DNA of 50,355 nucleotides from positions 1 to 50,355 of the IMG/VR virus record IMGVR_UViG_3300009176_000014. One strand, 5' to 3'. The notes below the pieces were generated by a model, which saw only the letters and a program-made list of their open reading frames with translations, ran no database searches and had not been told where the DNA came from. The position numbers and the translations under genes were made by a program. The DNA is from a virus. Of the stretch, positions 14,428 to 20,717 are shown piece after piece. Positions within the stretch are counted from its first letter, which is position 1. Every line of letters begins with the position of its first letter.

Positions 14428-14664
14428 TTAAACTGTGTTAAGTAGTTCAAGAAATCTTTTGCATTCTGTTATTTTTGCTTTAATGTCATCCTGTTCAGGT
14501 ATGTACATTTTTAATTCACGTTCAAGTTCTTCTATTCGTTTTTCAATCTCTCTTTTAAGGGATGATTTGAAGTCTGAGATACCTGTTAAATAATCACCAT
14601 CGTTTAAAGCTCGTTCAACAGCCTGAAATTCCCATGCCTGTTCGGCTTTCTGTTCTTGTGTCAT
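14428..14664 (-). CDS. Hypothetical coiled-coil protein
   Basis: A 78-aa protein with a long charged helix (about residues 33-75, KREIEKRIEELERELKMYI). It follows the TnpB gene by 12 bases. That short gap means the right boundary of any TnpB element must fall almost at its start codon. Confidence 0.7.
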   Translation of the reverse strand: MTQEQKAEQAWEFQAVERALNDGDYLTGISDFKSSLKREIEKRIEELERELKMYIPEQDDIKAKITECKRFLELLNTV

Positions 14665-14676
14665 GGCTTAAATATC

Positions 14677-14820
14677 TTATGTGTTTAATGGACTACTATG
14701 TGCTTCAGAAGTCATCACTCCGACCATTGTCGGCAGTTCGTTCTGATTTTTAAGTCTGCGTCCCACAGACAGATAATTTCTTAAAGCAAAATTTTTAATG
14801 TTAATAGCGGCATTAATATC
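14677..14820 (-). ncRNA. Candidate TnpB guide (omega) RNA region
   Basis: TnpB guide RNAs usually arise from the 3' end of the gene and end at the right element boundary. Here the last codons hold a perfect hairpin, CCGAC-AATG-GTCGG on the minus strand (14733-14720). It is followed by a second possible pairing (GACT with AGTC) before the stop. The guide would then read into the start of the 14664 gene. Limits are guessed; only the hairpin is visible directly. Confidence 0.3.
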
Positions 14821-15843
14821 TCTATCATGATTAGTACCACAGATACAAGTCCATTCTCTATCCTTTAGAGTAAGTTCTTTATTAACTCTACCACATGCTG
14901 AGCACATTTTTGATGATGGTTCAAATCGGCCTATCTTGATTATGTTTCGACCGTACCATTCAGATTTATATTCAAGCATTCGAATGAACTCAGACCAACT
15001 TACATCTGCTATTGCTTGGGCTAAATTATGATTCTTAATCATGCCAGATATATTCAGATATTCAATTGCGATAGATTGGTTATCTCGTATCATAATTGAA
15101 GATATTTTATGTAAAAAATCTTTGCGTTGGTTGGCTATTTTCTCATGTAGTAGAGCCAACTTTTGCTTTGTTCTTTTGCCTTTGAATCTTGCGTATTTAC
15201 TTTGAATGTATTTAAGTTTAGACTGAGCCTTGCGCAAATATTTTTGATTATCGAAACGCTGCCCATTCGATGAGACTAAAAATGTTTTTATCCCCAAGTC
15301 AATTCCTATAGTGGTTGATTCCTTTACTTTCGGCTTTGCTTTTTGTTTTACATTAGTTTCACACAATATTGATACAAAATATTTACCAGTGCTTGTGCAT
15401 TTTATATTTGCATTTCTTATCGTACCAATTAAATTACGATGTAAAACAAATCTTATTCCCTCAGTGAATTTAGGTATCTTAATAAGATCACCATATATTT
15501 TTATATTCTGCGGCACATTAAATCCATTGTATGCACTTTTCTTTTTGAATATAGGATATGCAGATTGTCCTTTAAAGAATCTCGTAAATGCGTTATCTAA
15601 ATTAAATATCGACTGCTGTAATGTTTGACTATTTATTTCTCTTAACCATTCACAATCATTTTTTAGATCTGGCAATTGCTTAGTTAAGTCGAAACATGAC
15701 AGATTAATTTTGTTACCAGACCATGCCATTTGCTTAGTCTCAAGGGCTAGATTATAGATAAACCTTGATGCTCCAATATGCTTATTAAGCAATATCTTCT
15801 GATCATCAGTCGGGTACATTCTATATCTAAAAGCCTTTAACAT
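14677..15843 (-). CDS. tnpB: TnpB RNA-guided endonuclease (IS200/IS605 family)
   Basis: A full-length 388-aa TnpB with all RuvC residues: D182 in GIDLGIKTF, E261 in IAIEYLNI and D342 in HDRDINAAINI. The zinc ribbon is C314-x2-C317 and C333-x-C335. The N-terminus MLKAFRYRMYPTDDQKILLN is the usual helix-turn-helix start. TnpB is a guide-RNA-directed nuclease that favours the spread of its element. There is no TnpA here, so it cannot transpose alone; it sits inside a phage operon between cysteine-rich genes. A TATATTTG box lies four bases upstream of its ATG. Confidence 0.95.
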   Translation of the reverse strand: MLKAFRYRMYPTDDQKILLNKHIGASRFIYNLALETKQMAWSGNKINLSCFDLTKQLPDLKNDCEWLREINSQTLQQSIFNLDNAFTRFFKGQSAYPIFKKKSAYNGFNVPQNIKIYGDLIKIPKFTEGIRFVLHRNLIGTIRNANIKCTSTGKYFVSILCETNVKQKAKPKVKESTTIGIDLGIKTFLVSSNGQRFDNQKYLRKAQSKLKYIQSKYARFKGKRTKQKLALLHEKIANQRKDFLHKISSIMIRDNQSIAIEYLNISGMIKNHNLAQAIADVSWSEFIRMLEYKSEWYGRNIIKIGRFEPSSKMCSACGRVNKELTLKDREWTCICGTNHDRDINAAINIKNFALRNYLSVGRRLKNQNELPTMVGVMTSEAHSSPLNT

Positions 15844-15847
15844 AAAA

Positions 15848-15855
15848 CAAATATA
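15848..15855 (-). promoter_or_regulatory. -7 box of a probable TnpB promoter
   Basis: On the minus strand TATATTTG matches the Bacteroidetes -7 consensus TAnnTTTG exactly and lies four bases before the TnpB ATG. No clear TTG sits 19 bases upstream. Transcription would start at or near the ATG, giving a leaderless message. Confidence 0.45.
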
Positions 15856-15911
15856 TAAAATTTAAAGAAAATTAATAATGTCTTTAAAATAAAATTTTGT
15901 GTTTAGTAAGG

Positions 15912-16127
15912 TTAACTTTTGTTCCATCTTGCTTTGTACCTCTGAATGAAATCTTCAGGAAATTTAGATTTCCACCCACATTTAGGACAAACGAATTGAC
16001 TACCGTTAAAAATTGTTCTTGGATTATCACATCCTTTCGGTAAACTTCGTGAAATATCATTACCACAATACCCTGTGTAACCTTCAATTGTCATCAGATT
16101 CTCTCGAACTATTGTTGATTCAGTCAT
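15912..16127 (-). CDS. Small zinc-ribbon protein
   Basis: A 71-aa protein with CPKCGW near residue 47 and further cysteines (YCGND, KGCDN) that could complete a four-cysteine site. A different frame at 15884-16087 over the same bases is a shadow. The stop TAA is followed within three bases by TTAC, a known target tetranucleotide for IS608-type elements, just upstream of TnpB. Confidence 0.7.
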   Translation of the reverse strand: MTESTIVRENLMTIEGYTGYCGNDISRSLPKGCDNPRTIFNGSQFVCPKCGWKSKFPEDFIQRYKARWNKS

Positions 16128-16139
16128 TTAAAGTTAATT

Positions 16140-16532
16140 TTAATCCACTCTTTTATATCGAATCACAAAATATAACTTTCCTGGCTCTGCACCCCATTCT
16201 GGATTGCCTTGATGTATTACTATTTCATTAATCTCACGAAGCAACTGGGGTGCATCAGTTGAGTATCCGAGCCTTATATAGCAATGAGTATAGCGTTTAA
16301 TTTTTGAGAAATATGATTTTAAAACATCTTCCCAATAATGACCCTGTTCAATATCGTAGCAAATATTTTCTTTGATATATTTATGGTCATCTTTTGATTC
16401 TTTTGGGTACTCTGACCAATCAATTAATCGACTGATCCAATAGGGTTTTATTTCTCGATATTCCTCTGGCTTTTCACCTGATGCAGTCATGTCAAACCAT
16501 TTCTTTTTTAAAGTTAAGTGCAGCGGTTTCAT
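16140..16532 (-). CDS. ASCH-like domain protein
   Basis: A 130-aa protein opening with LHLTLKKKWFDMTASGEKPE and then EYREIKPYW. This is a pattern seen in ASCH/PUA-like proteins of Bacteroidetes phages, which are thought to bind RNA or modified nucleotides. A late strand (KLYFVIRYKRVD) closes the fold. Function in phage is not established; it could act on RNA during infection. Confidence 0.65.
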   Translation of the reverse strand: MKPLHLTLKKKWFDMTASGEKPEEYREIKPYWISRLIDWSEYPKESKDDHKYIKENICYDIEQGHYWEDVLKSYFSKIKRYTHCYIRLGYSTDAPQLLREINEIVIHQGNPEWGAEPGKLYFVIRYKRVD

Positions 16533-16535
16533 TAT

Positions 16536-16844
16536 TTATAATTTTGTTGTAACCATAACTTTAGATTCCCAAACCGGACACATCATTGCTATATGTTCAG
16601 CATGCTCATGTACAGGCCTAAACATTTTATCAAAATCGAATTTTGGATTTGTACAATCATTGTTTGTCCAAGTTTGAACGCCATCAGAATCTCTTACAAA
16701 ATTCTTAAACTTACAAGATAGGCATGTTTTGAATTTAGGATTCTTCCAACACTTGCAATTTTCCTCATGGTTTATCGCTGCCTTTTTTGACCAGTATCCA
16801 CGGCCACAAGAAGCATAATAACGTAAAACTTTTTTAGATATCAT
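16536..16844 (-). CDS. Cysteine-rich zinc-binding protein
   Basis: A 102-aa protein with nine cysteines, including HEENCKCWKN and CLSCKF, plus a C-terminal histidine group (RPVHEHAEHIAMMCP). Several metal sites are likely. It overlaps the next gene by four bases. No known family; DNA or RNA binding is a guess. Confidence 0.65.
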   Translation of the reverse strand: MISKKVLRYYASCGRGYWSKKAAINHEENCKCWKNPKFKTCLSCKFKNFVRDSDGVQTWTNNDCTNPKFDFDKMFRPVHEHAEHIAMMCPVWESKVMVTTKL

Positions 16845-17470
16845 TTGAAATTTAGTTTAATCCACTCTTTTTCTGGAACATAGCCCGGTAGCTTATCACC
16901 TGTGCGCCAATCGAAGTTAGCTTGAATCCATGCATGATGTTTTTCACGTGCTTCTATTTCTGCAAGTGAAGGTGGCCTGTATCGTTCTTTAGTTTCAGGA
17001 ATATCAGATATTTGACTGAACTTACTTTTCAATTTACTTCCTGTATGCTCCATTTTTTCAGGCGACCCGATCTTATTTACGACTTGCTGCCATTCTTTAA
17101 TAGCTTTTTCACGCGCCTCACCTGTAAGAGGTTCTGCATTCACTTTTTCATTTTGTTCTTTCTTTGATTGTTCATCAATATATCGAGAATAGTAAGGCCC
17201 CTTAACGCTATCAAACCAGTTGAATAAAATCTTTCCGTTTAACCCGATGAATTTAGGATCTGAATATATTTTATCTCGGATTATATTCTGCATGTCAGGT
17301 TCTGGTATGTAGCTGAACATTCCACAAACCTTACACAATTCATCCAGAAGAGCGTTTATCTCGCGTGTATGATCTTTCTTATCTGGGAACTCTTCGTATA
17401 TCTTTTCTAGTTGGCGTAGACCGGCCATCTTGTAAAGGTTGTTAAGTAAGTCAAAAAAGAACTGTCTCAT
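16841..17470 (-). CDS. Hypothetical protein, possible replication role
   Basis: A 209-aa helical protein with a conserved-looking centre (IPEPDMQNIIRDKIYSDP, then LNGKILFNWFDSVKGPYY) and a charged, proline-rich C-terminus. Similar proteins occur near replication genes in Bacteroidetes mobile elements, as far as I recall, but I cannot name the family. It is the largest leftward gene without a name, so a replication-initiation or loading role is possible. Confidence 0.65.
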   Translation of the reverse strand: MRQFFFDLLNNLYKMAGLRQLEKIYEEFPDKKDHTREINALLDELCKVCGMFSYIPEPDMQNIIRDKIYSDPKFIGLNGKILFNWFDSVKGPYYSRYIDEQSKKEQNEKVNAEPLTGEAREKAIKEWQQVVNKIGSPEKMEHTGSKLKSKFSQISDIPETKERYRPPSLAEIEAREKHHAWIQANFDWRTGDKLPGYVPEKEWIKLNFK

Positions 17471-17724
17471 GGATTTACAATTGGAAGTCCTAACTTTTTT
17501 CTAGCCTCTTGGATCTCATTTATTTGAGGTCTTAATGATTTAGCCTTTTCGAATAATCCGATTAGATCTTTTTCAAATGGCTCAAGGTAATGTTTACCCA
17601 TGTGTGTATAGAAGCAGGTCAAAAATTCTTTTGTTCCATATCCTGCCAAAGCATCAAGTGCTCTTAACTCACCTTCAGATAAATCAATATTGACTGTGAA
17701 TGATACTTGTGGTTTTATTTTCAT
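17467..17724 (-). CDS. Hypothetical 85-aa protein
   Basis: A soluble protein with N-terminal strands (QVSFTVNIDLSEGELRALDA) and a C-terminal helix. It is joined to both neighbours by ATGA overlaps, so it is translated as part of a coupled string. No family recognised. Confidence 0.7.
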   Translation of the reverse strand: MKIKPQVSFTVNIDLSEGELRALDALAGYGTKEFLTCFYTHMGKHYLEPFEKDLIGLFEKAKSLRPQINEIQEARKKLGLPIVNP

Positions 17725-17837
17725 AGCTCAATAGATTTAAAACCTAATTTTAGCATTCTAATTTCTTTGTCTTTTTGTTCTAAAACAATCCTAACTAATT
17801 CAGATGGAGGAGTTCCAAGTGGGCCGTGTTTATCCAT
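17721..17837 (-). CDS. Hypothetical 38-aa protein
   Basis: ATG at 17837 and TGA at 17721-17723, coupled by overlap to genes on both sides. The product MDKHGPLGTPPSELVRIVLE and on is mostly helical. The overlaps and composition suggest a real microprotein. Confidence 0.6.
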   Translation of the reverse strand: MDKHGPLGTPPSELVRIVLEQKDKEIRMLKLGFKSIEL

Positions 17838-17919
17838 AATAGCTTCTGATAAATAAGTTGAGTTCATCAACAACATCAAACAGCATTTGTTCAAGTTGTT
17901 CCTTTGTCCAACAGCTCAT
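17830..17919 (-). CDS. Hypothetical 29-aa protein
   Basis: A very short frame, ATG at 17919 inside the previous stop (ATGA) and TAA at 17830-17832 overlapping the next start. The product is an acidic helix (MSCWTKEQLEQMLFDVVDEL). It is probably translated because of the tight coupling; its role is unknown. Confidence 0.5.
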   Translation of the reverse strand: MSCWTKEQLEQMLFDVVDELNLFIRSYYG

Positions 17920-18167
17920 AAATCATCAAAATTTAACTTCTGTGCTACTTTTTTAGGTCGTGGCATATTTGCCAACCATGTGTTAACAAGCTTCTTAAAA
18001 TCACTTGCTGTACTGTTTTCAAGCCTATCAGGATTAGCAAGTATATGACCAAAGCTTCCGGTAACTGCATCTTCAATGCTCTTACCTTTGTGAATTATTG
18101 ACATGGTTTCAAGCCATTTCTCATCAAGCTGAGATTTCCAATAATCAAGATTCATTTTCTCTTCCAT
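17916..18167 (-). CDS. Hypothetical 83-aa protein
   Basis: A soluble helical protein (MNLDYWKSQLDEKWLETMSI from residue 5). An internal ATG four codons in is an alternative start. It overlaps the HTH gene by 23 bases. The C-terminus ends PRPKKVAQKLNFDDL. No family recognised. Confidence 0.65.
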   Translation of the reverse strand: MEEKMNLDYWKSQLDEKWLETMSIIHKGKSIEDAVTGSFGHILANPDRLENSTASDFKKLVNTWLANMPRPKKVAQKLNFDDL

Positions 18168-18459
18168 GATTCAATAGGTGTGAAATTGAACGAACTGATT
18201 TGTAACCTAGTGCCCGTTGTATTTGCCTGTATGAATAACCTTTTGATCTAAGATCATGAGCAATTACTTTCTTGACTTCAAATTGATCTATCTCAATTTT
18301 CTTAGGAGCCTCTGACACTTTAATTATTATAAATCCAGCGTCTTCAAGTGAAGGCAAAAACAGATCTCTAACAAAATGTCGTGTGCTACCACCGGTTAAT
18401 AAAAACTTATTATCGCATTCACGATAAATTTCTGTAATCTCTTTTACTGTTGCTATCAT
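18145..18459 (-). CDS. Helix-turn-helix DNA-binding protein
   Basis: A 104-aa protein whose C-terminus carries a clear helix-turn-helix (VIAHDLRSKGYSYRQIQRAL followed by GYKSVRSISHLL). The N-terminal half is a mixed fold. It heads the leftward gene string after the structured RNA region, and a TATATTTG box lies four bases upstream of the ATG. It may control the leftward operon or serve in origin recognition. Confidence 0.7.
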   Translation of the reverse strand: MIATVKEITEIYRECDNKFLLTGGSTRHFVRDLFLPSLEDAGFIIIKVSEAPKKIEIDQFEVKKVIAHDLRSKGYSYRQIQRALGYKSVRSISHLLNHGRENES

Positions 18460-18463
18460 GATT

Positions 18464-18471
18464 CAAATATA
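18464..18471 (-). promoter_or_regulatory. -7 box upstream of the HTH gene
   Basis: TATATTTG on the minus strand is an exact TAnnTTTG match four bases before the ATG at 18459, the same spacing as at the TnpB gene. The -33 TTG is not clear. A leaderless transcript is predicted. Confidence 0.45.
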
Positions 18472-18519
18472 CAATATGTATAATAACTTGTATATTAATT
18501 ATAATATTTATTTTTAAGT

Positions 18520-18896
18520 GACATTGCAGAACGAAGATTCCGAATGAGCAGGGTACAGAAAAACAAGTTGCCTCCCCTCCCAAAGAAGCAACTTATCTTC
18601 TGACTCATTGCGTCACGTTAGTTCGTCATTCGCTTTTGGCTGATACCGGGAAACAAGTTACACACCCTCGTATCATTTAACAGATGTAATAGTTTAAGAA
18701 GCTATTAGCCGCCCTTCAGTACGCTTTAAATCGTTGGTTGTCGAAGTGAGGACTTTAACCCTTTAGTCGGGCATGCGGTCGGCAGAAGTCGAAATAGGGC
18801 TGTTAGCGCGAAACCCTAATAAAAAAGGAATCCCCGATAAAATCGAAAGGCGCTAACTCTTTCTCATTCATCAGGGATTCATAAAAATCTTTAGAT
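18520..18896 (-). ncRNA. Candidate large structured non-coding RNA
   Basis: No gene fits this stretch, yet it is dense in perfect stems. Pairs (plus-strand positions): AATGAG 18543/CTCATT 18604, AAGTTGC 18565/GCAACTT 18588, GATAC 18642/GTATC 18670, TAATAG 18687/CTATTA 18702, TAGGG 18795/CCCTA 18814, GTTAGCGC 18802/GCGCTAAC 18850 and GAATCCC 18828/GGGATTC 18874. The last three interleave as a chain of pseudoknots. A consensus promoter ends at 18902 on the minus strand, so the RNA would run leftward for about 380 nt. No known RNA family was recognised. The left limit is uncertain, with no terminator seen. Confidence 0.65.
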
Positions 18897-18901
18897 TCAC
18901 A

Positions 18902-18932
18902 CAAATTTAGCGCAGGCGAATCAATAATGCAA
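18902..18932 (-). promoter_or_regulatory. Bacteroidetes-type promoter of the structured RNA
   Basis: On the minus strand TTG (18932-18930), a 20-base spacer and TAAATTTG (18909-18902) match the -33/-7 consensus closely. The start of transcription would fall near 18896, right at the edge of the paired region. Confidence 0.65.
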
Positions 18933-18982
18933 GTTTCGTCATTCTTCTCCTATAGTCAAAACTTATTCCCAACTTTTTATTG

Positions 18983-19105
18983 TCAGGTCTCCCGAATATG
19001 ACACATATTTTCAGAGATAGACCTATCGAAAATAGCCTCAACTATAACCGCAAAATCAAGTTCCGGCAACTTTTTTATCTCTTCAATTAATTGCTCATTA
19101 GACAT
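18983..19105 (-). CDS. Hypothetical 40-aa protein
   Basis: ATG at 19105 and TGA at 18983-18985. The product (MSNEQLIEEIKKLPELDFAV, then IVEAIFDRS) is a compact acidic helical protein with natural composition. It follows the HNH remnant by five bases. Confidence 0.6.
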   Translation of the reverse strand: MSNEQLIEEIKKLPELDFAVIVEAIFDRSISENMCHIRET

Positions 19106-19110
19106 AGTTT

Positions 19111-19393
19111 TTATTTTTTAGATAGTCTACTTTCTGAAAAACCTAATCTTATTGCCTCTTCGGGATTTAATGTTATCCATTGGTGACAATCAAAACAAAC
19201 TGCCAGCCAGGTTTTAACATTCAAAAGATTTTCACCGCGACCAATTTTGTGATGGATCTGATCTGCTTTACCTAAGTAAATTTCTCATGGCTATTAACCT
19301 GTAATATATATCCAAAGGCTTATTGTTTGGTCTACTATTATGAATAATATCATTATTTAATACTTGCGGAAATTTGGGCGCGTATGTTGTCAT
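19111..19393 (-). pseudogene. HNH endonuclease, frame-broken
   Basis: The 3' part (19284-19111) encodes a convincing HNH end: KADQIHHKIGRGENLLNVKT, WLAVCFDCHQW and EEAIRLGFSESRLSKK. It has no start codon. The ATG at 19393 opens MTTYAPKFPQVLNNDIIHNS in another frame and stops at 19268. Losing one A from the AAA near 19280 would join them as RLIAMRIYLGKADQIHH. It is either a decayed free-standing endonuclease or a sequencing indel. The usual N-terminal cysteine pair is missing. Confidence 0.6.
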
Positions 19394-19536
19394 ACTGCAC
19401 ATTTTATAATAGTTTCAGTAATCATTATCCTTTCCTGAAGTAACTTTACTAAGGCTGATTTAGTGCTTTCCTGTGCAATAGCTATTAACATTTGCATGAT
19501 TACCTTTTGATTTTCTAAAATTTCTTTTTCGGCCAT
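19390..19536 (-). CDS. Hypothetical 48-aa helical protein
   Basis: ATG at 19536, stop overlapping the next start (ATGA). The product MAEKEILENQKVIMQMLIAI and on is a single long amphipathic helix, like a coiled-coil or small regulator. A TATTTTTG promoter box lies about 20 bases upstream. Confidence 0.6.
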   Translation of the reverse strand: MAEKEILENQKVIMQMLIAIAQESTKSALVKLLQERIMITETIIKCAV

Positions 19537-19556
19537 AAGACTTTCTATGTTAGTTT

Positions 19557-19564
19557 CAAAAATA
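19557..19564 (-). promoter_or_regulatory. -7 box upstream of the 48-aa gene
   Basis: TATTTTTG on the minus strand fits TAnnTTTG exactly. A TTG lies 15 bases further up, shorter than the usual 19-21, so strength is uncertain. Transcription would start near 19550. Confidence 0.4.
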
Positions 19565-19615
19565 AAACGAAATGGGTATCAAAGACCTACGGGGATTCTC
19601 TAGCGCATGCTTTGG

Positions 19616-19813
19616 CTATCTTTCGGCATCGACCACACACCCAGAAAACTTCTTTTTCAAACGGATTGTATTGTCGGTGAACAATGCAAGTTCCGAAAAC
19701 TTTTTACGACCGAGTTTCAACGTAATCCCACCGGTTGCATCCTGATGACTCATGATACCACGTTTTCTACGTTTTCTAGCCTTTCGTTCGCGTTTTCCTA
19801 AATGTTGACTCAT
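19616..19813 (-). CDS. Hypothetical basic protein
   Basis: A 65-aa strongly basic protein (MSQHLGKRERKARKRRKRGI at the start, later KLGRKKFSEL). It could bind nucleic acid. The overlapping + frame at 19607-19801 has less natural composition. Coding status is moderate. Confidence 0.5.
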   Translation of the reverse strand: MSQHLGKRERKARKRRKRGIMSHQDATGGITLKLGRKKFSELALFTDNTIRLKKKFSGCVVDAER

Positions 19814-19834
19814 TTGATTTGTAAGCTACCTGCG

Positions 19835-19933
19835 TTATCTCATTTGCCTACTTTTGATGCTCCCACTTCGTTTTAAAATCTTAAATTTCTTTTCAAATAA
19901 GGGAGCGATACAATTTACCGCCCCCGACTTCAT
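19835..19933 (-). CDS. Hypothetical 32-aa basic protein
   Basis: ATG at 19933 and TAA at 19835-19837. The product MKSGAVNCIAPLFEKKFKIL and on is basic. It lies in line with other leftward small genes. The supporting evidence is only composition and orientation. Confidence 0.4.
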   Translation of the reverse strand: MKSGAVNCIAPLFEKKFKILKRSGSIKSRQMR

Positions 19934-20101
19934 CTTTTGCCAATCACTGGTTGGCCTGTCATGCCTTCAAATCTGTTTATCCATTGGACTTATCCCGTTT
20001 TTCCGGGGCCACTGGCAGAAGTTCTTGAGGGGATTCTGTCAGGCTTACTCCCCATGCACACACACAACCTCATGGCTTCTCTATTTGGGCGTGTATTTTC
20101 T
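19934..20101. other. Stretch without a confident gene
   Basis: These 168 bases hold only a 27-codon minus frame (20073-19990) and long + frames that look like shadows. Base composition is richer in C and G than the surroundings. I see no strong hairpin or promoter here. Confidence 0.5.
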
Positions 20102-20296
20102 TTAATCAATTACTTTTTCGTAATTACTAAGTTGCTCAAAGTATTCACTTGTTTTTGTAACATCAATCATTTTAGTGCTACCAAGTGTTTTTTTGTGCTT
20201 AATACCTTCTGGCATCTTGTTGCGATATATCCAAGAATAAACCGTATGCCGACTCACCCCTGTAATACGCTCAAAGTCTGTAACTGTAATAGTCAT
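20102..20296 (-). CDS. Excisionase-like or MerR-like DNA-binding protein
   Basis: A 64-aa protein whose first half is a typical winged helix-turn-helix reader: TVTDFERITGVSRHTVYSWI followed by YRNKMPEGIKHKKT. Such proteins act as excisionases or small repressors. It is the first protein gene of the leftward transcript, just behind the tRNA-like gene, so it could control the divergent promoter. No integrase is present, so an excision role is unlikely. Confidence 0.75.
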   Translation of the reverse strand: MTITVTDFERITGVSRHTVYSWIYRNKMPEGIKHKKTLGSTKMIDVTKTSEYFEQLSNYEKVID

Positions 20297-20309
20297 AATT
20301 TCTTTATAA

Positions 20310-20398
20310 GGAGGAATAGAAAGATTCGAACTTCCGTAAACTCACACAATGCTTATAAGTCCATCGTGCGCTAACCTGGCCACTCAGCTATATTCCCC
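20310..20398 (-). tRNA. tRNA-like gene with abnormal anticodon arm
   Basis: On the minus strand an acceptor stem (GGGAATA with TATTCCT), T8-A9, a D arm with GTGG and AGG, and a perfect T arm (GGAAG-TTCGAAT-CTTTC) define a tRNA of 89 nt. The anticodon arm does not fit the 17-nt rule. Instead CACGATG (residues 31-37) pairs with CATTGTG over a 10-nt loop GACTTATAAG. The anticodon cannot be assigned; TAT would be the reading if CTTATAA were the loop. No CCA is encoded. It lies just behind a promoter, at the head of the leftward transcript. Confidence 0.65.
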
Positions 20399-20408
20399 GT
20401 TTGGTTCC

Positions 20409-20440
20409 CAAAGGTAAATCATAATTCATTATATATGCAA
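20409..20440 (-). promoter_or_regulatory. Leftward promoter of the divergent pair
   Basis: On the minus strand TTG (20440-20438), 21 bases and TACCTTTG (20416-20409). The -7 box is a perfect TAnnTTTG. Transcription would start within a few bases of the tRNA 5' end at 20398. Its -33 box lies inside the left arm of the inverted repeat. Confidence 0.6.
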
Positions 20441-20488
20441 ACTTTAGTTGAAAATAAATATTTAATCTTTTTCAAATAAAAGTTTGCA
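20436..20488. repeat. Concentric inverted repeat between divergent promoters
   Basis: TGCAAACTTT (20436-20445) is the exact reverse complement of AAAGTTTGCA (20479-20488). Inside it TTGAAAA (20448-20454) mirrors TTTTCAA (20469-20475). Both pairs share nearly the same centre near 20462. The outer arms contain the -33 boxes of the two divergent promoters. A dimeric regulator binding here could control both operons. Confidence 0.8.
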
Positions 20489-20513
20489 AGTGATTTAAAA
20501 CTTTATACCTTTA
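20484..20513 (+). promoter_or_regulatory. Rightward early promoter
   Basis: TTG (20484-20486), exactly 19 bases, and TACCTTTA (20506-20513) give a near-perfect Bacteroidetes promoter (last base A for G). The start should be near 20520, 27 bases before the first rightward gene. Confidence 0.7.
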
Positions 20514-20546
20514 CATTCATAACGCAGACAATTAAACGAAACGGAT

Positions 20547-20717
20547 ATGAAAAGCTACTCAGTAATATCATTTAAAAATCAGGGAGTTTATAAGAAGAAT
20601 GAAATAATTTCTATCCTTAAAAATATTGATTTAAATGAATATTTTGGATTCAAGGCTAACCATGTGAATGAGAAAAGATACATAAATTCTTACGAAGTAA
20701 CTTTAAAAGAAATATGA
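20547..20717 (+). CDS. Hypothetical 56-aa protein, first rightward early gene
   Basis: ATG at 20547, TGA overlapping the next ATG. The product (MKSYSVISFKNQGVYKKNEI and on) is a small mixed alpha/beta protein without membrane segments. Its place immediately after the early promoter marks it as a candidate host-takeover or regulatory protein. Confidence 0.65.
   Translation: MKSYSVISFKNQGVYKKNEIISILKNIDLNEYFGFKANHVNEKRYINSYEVTLKEI

Noticed and set aside
15311-15628. 105-codon + frame inside TnpB
   Set aside because: The minus-strand TnpB is unambiguous over the same bases.
15884-16087. 67-codon minus frame beside TnpB
   Set aside because: It overlaps the better zinc-ribbon gene at 15912-16127 in another frame and has no motif.
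18840-18885. Hammerhead-like core (CTGATGA followed by GAAA) on the minus strand
   Set aside because: Only four bases separate the two core motifs, so stem II cannot form, and the flanking GAATCCC pairs elsewhere in the larger fold.
20102-20296. Excisionase with a nearby integrase and att site
   Set aside because: The HTH protein is excisionase-like, but no integrase gene or attachment-site repeat was found anywhere in the window.
19854-20374. Two long + frames (83 and 145 codons)
   Set aside because: They run antisense through the small leftward genes and the tRNA-like gene and have cysteine- and phenylalanine-rich random-like composition.
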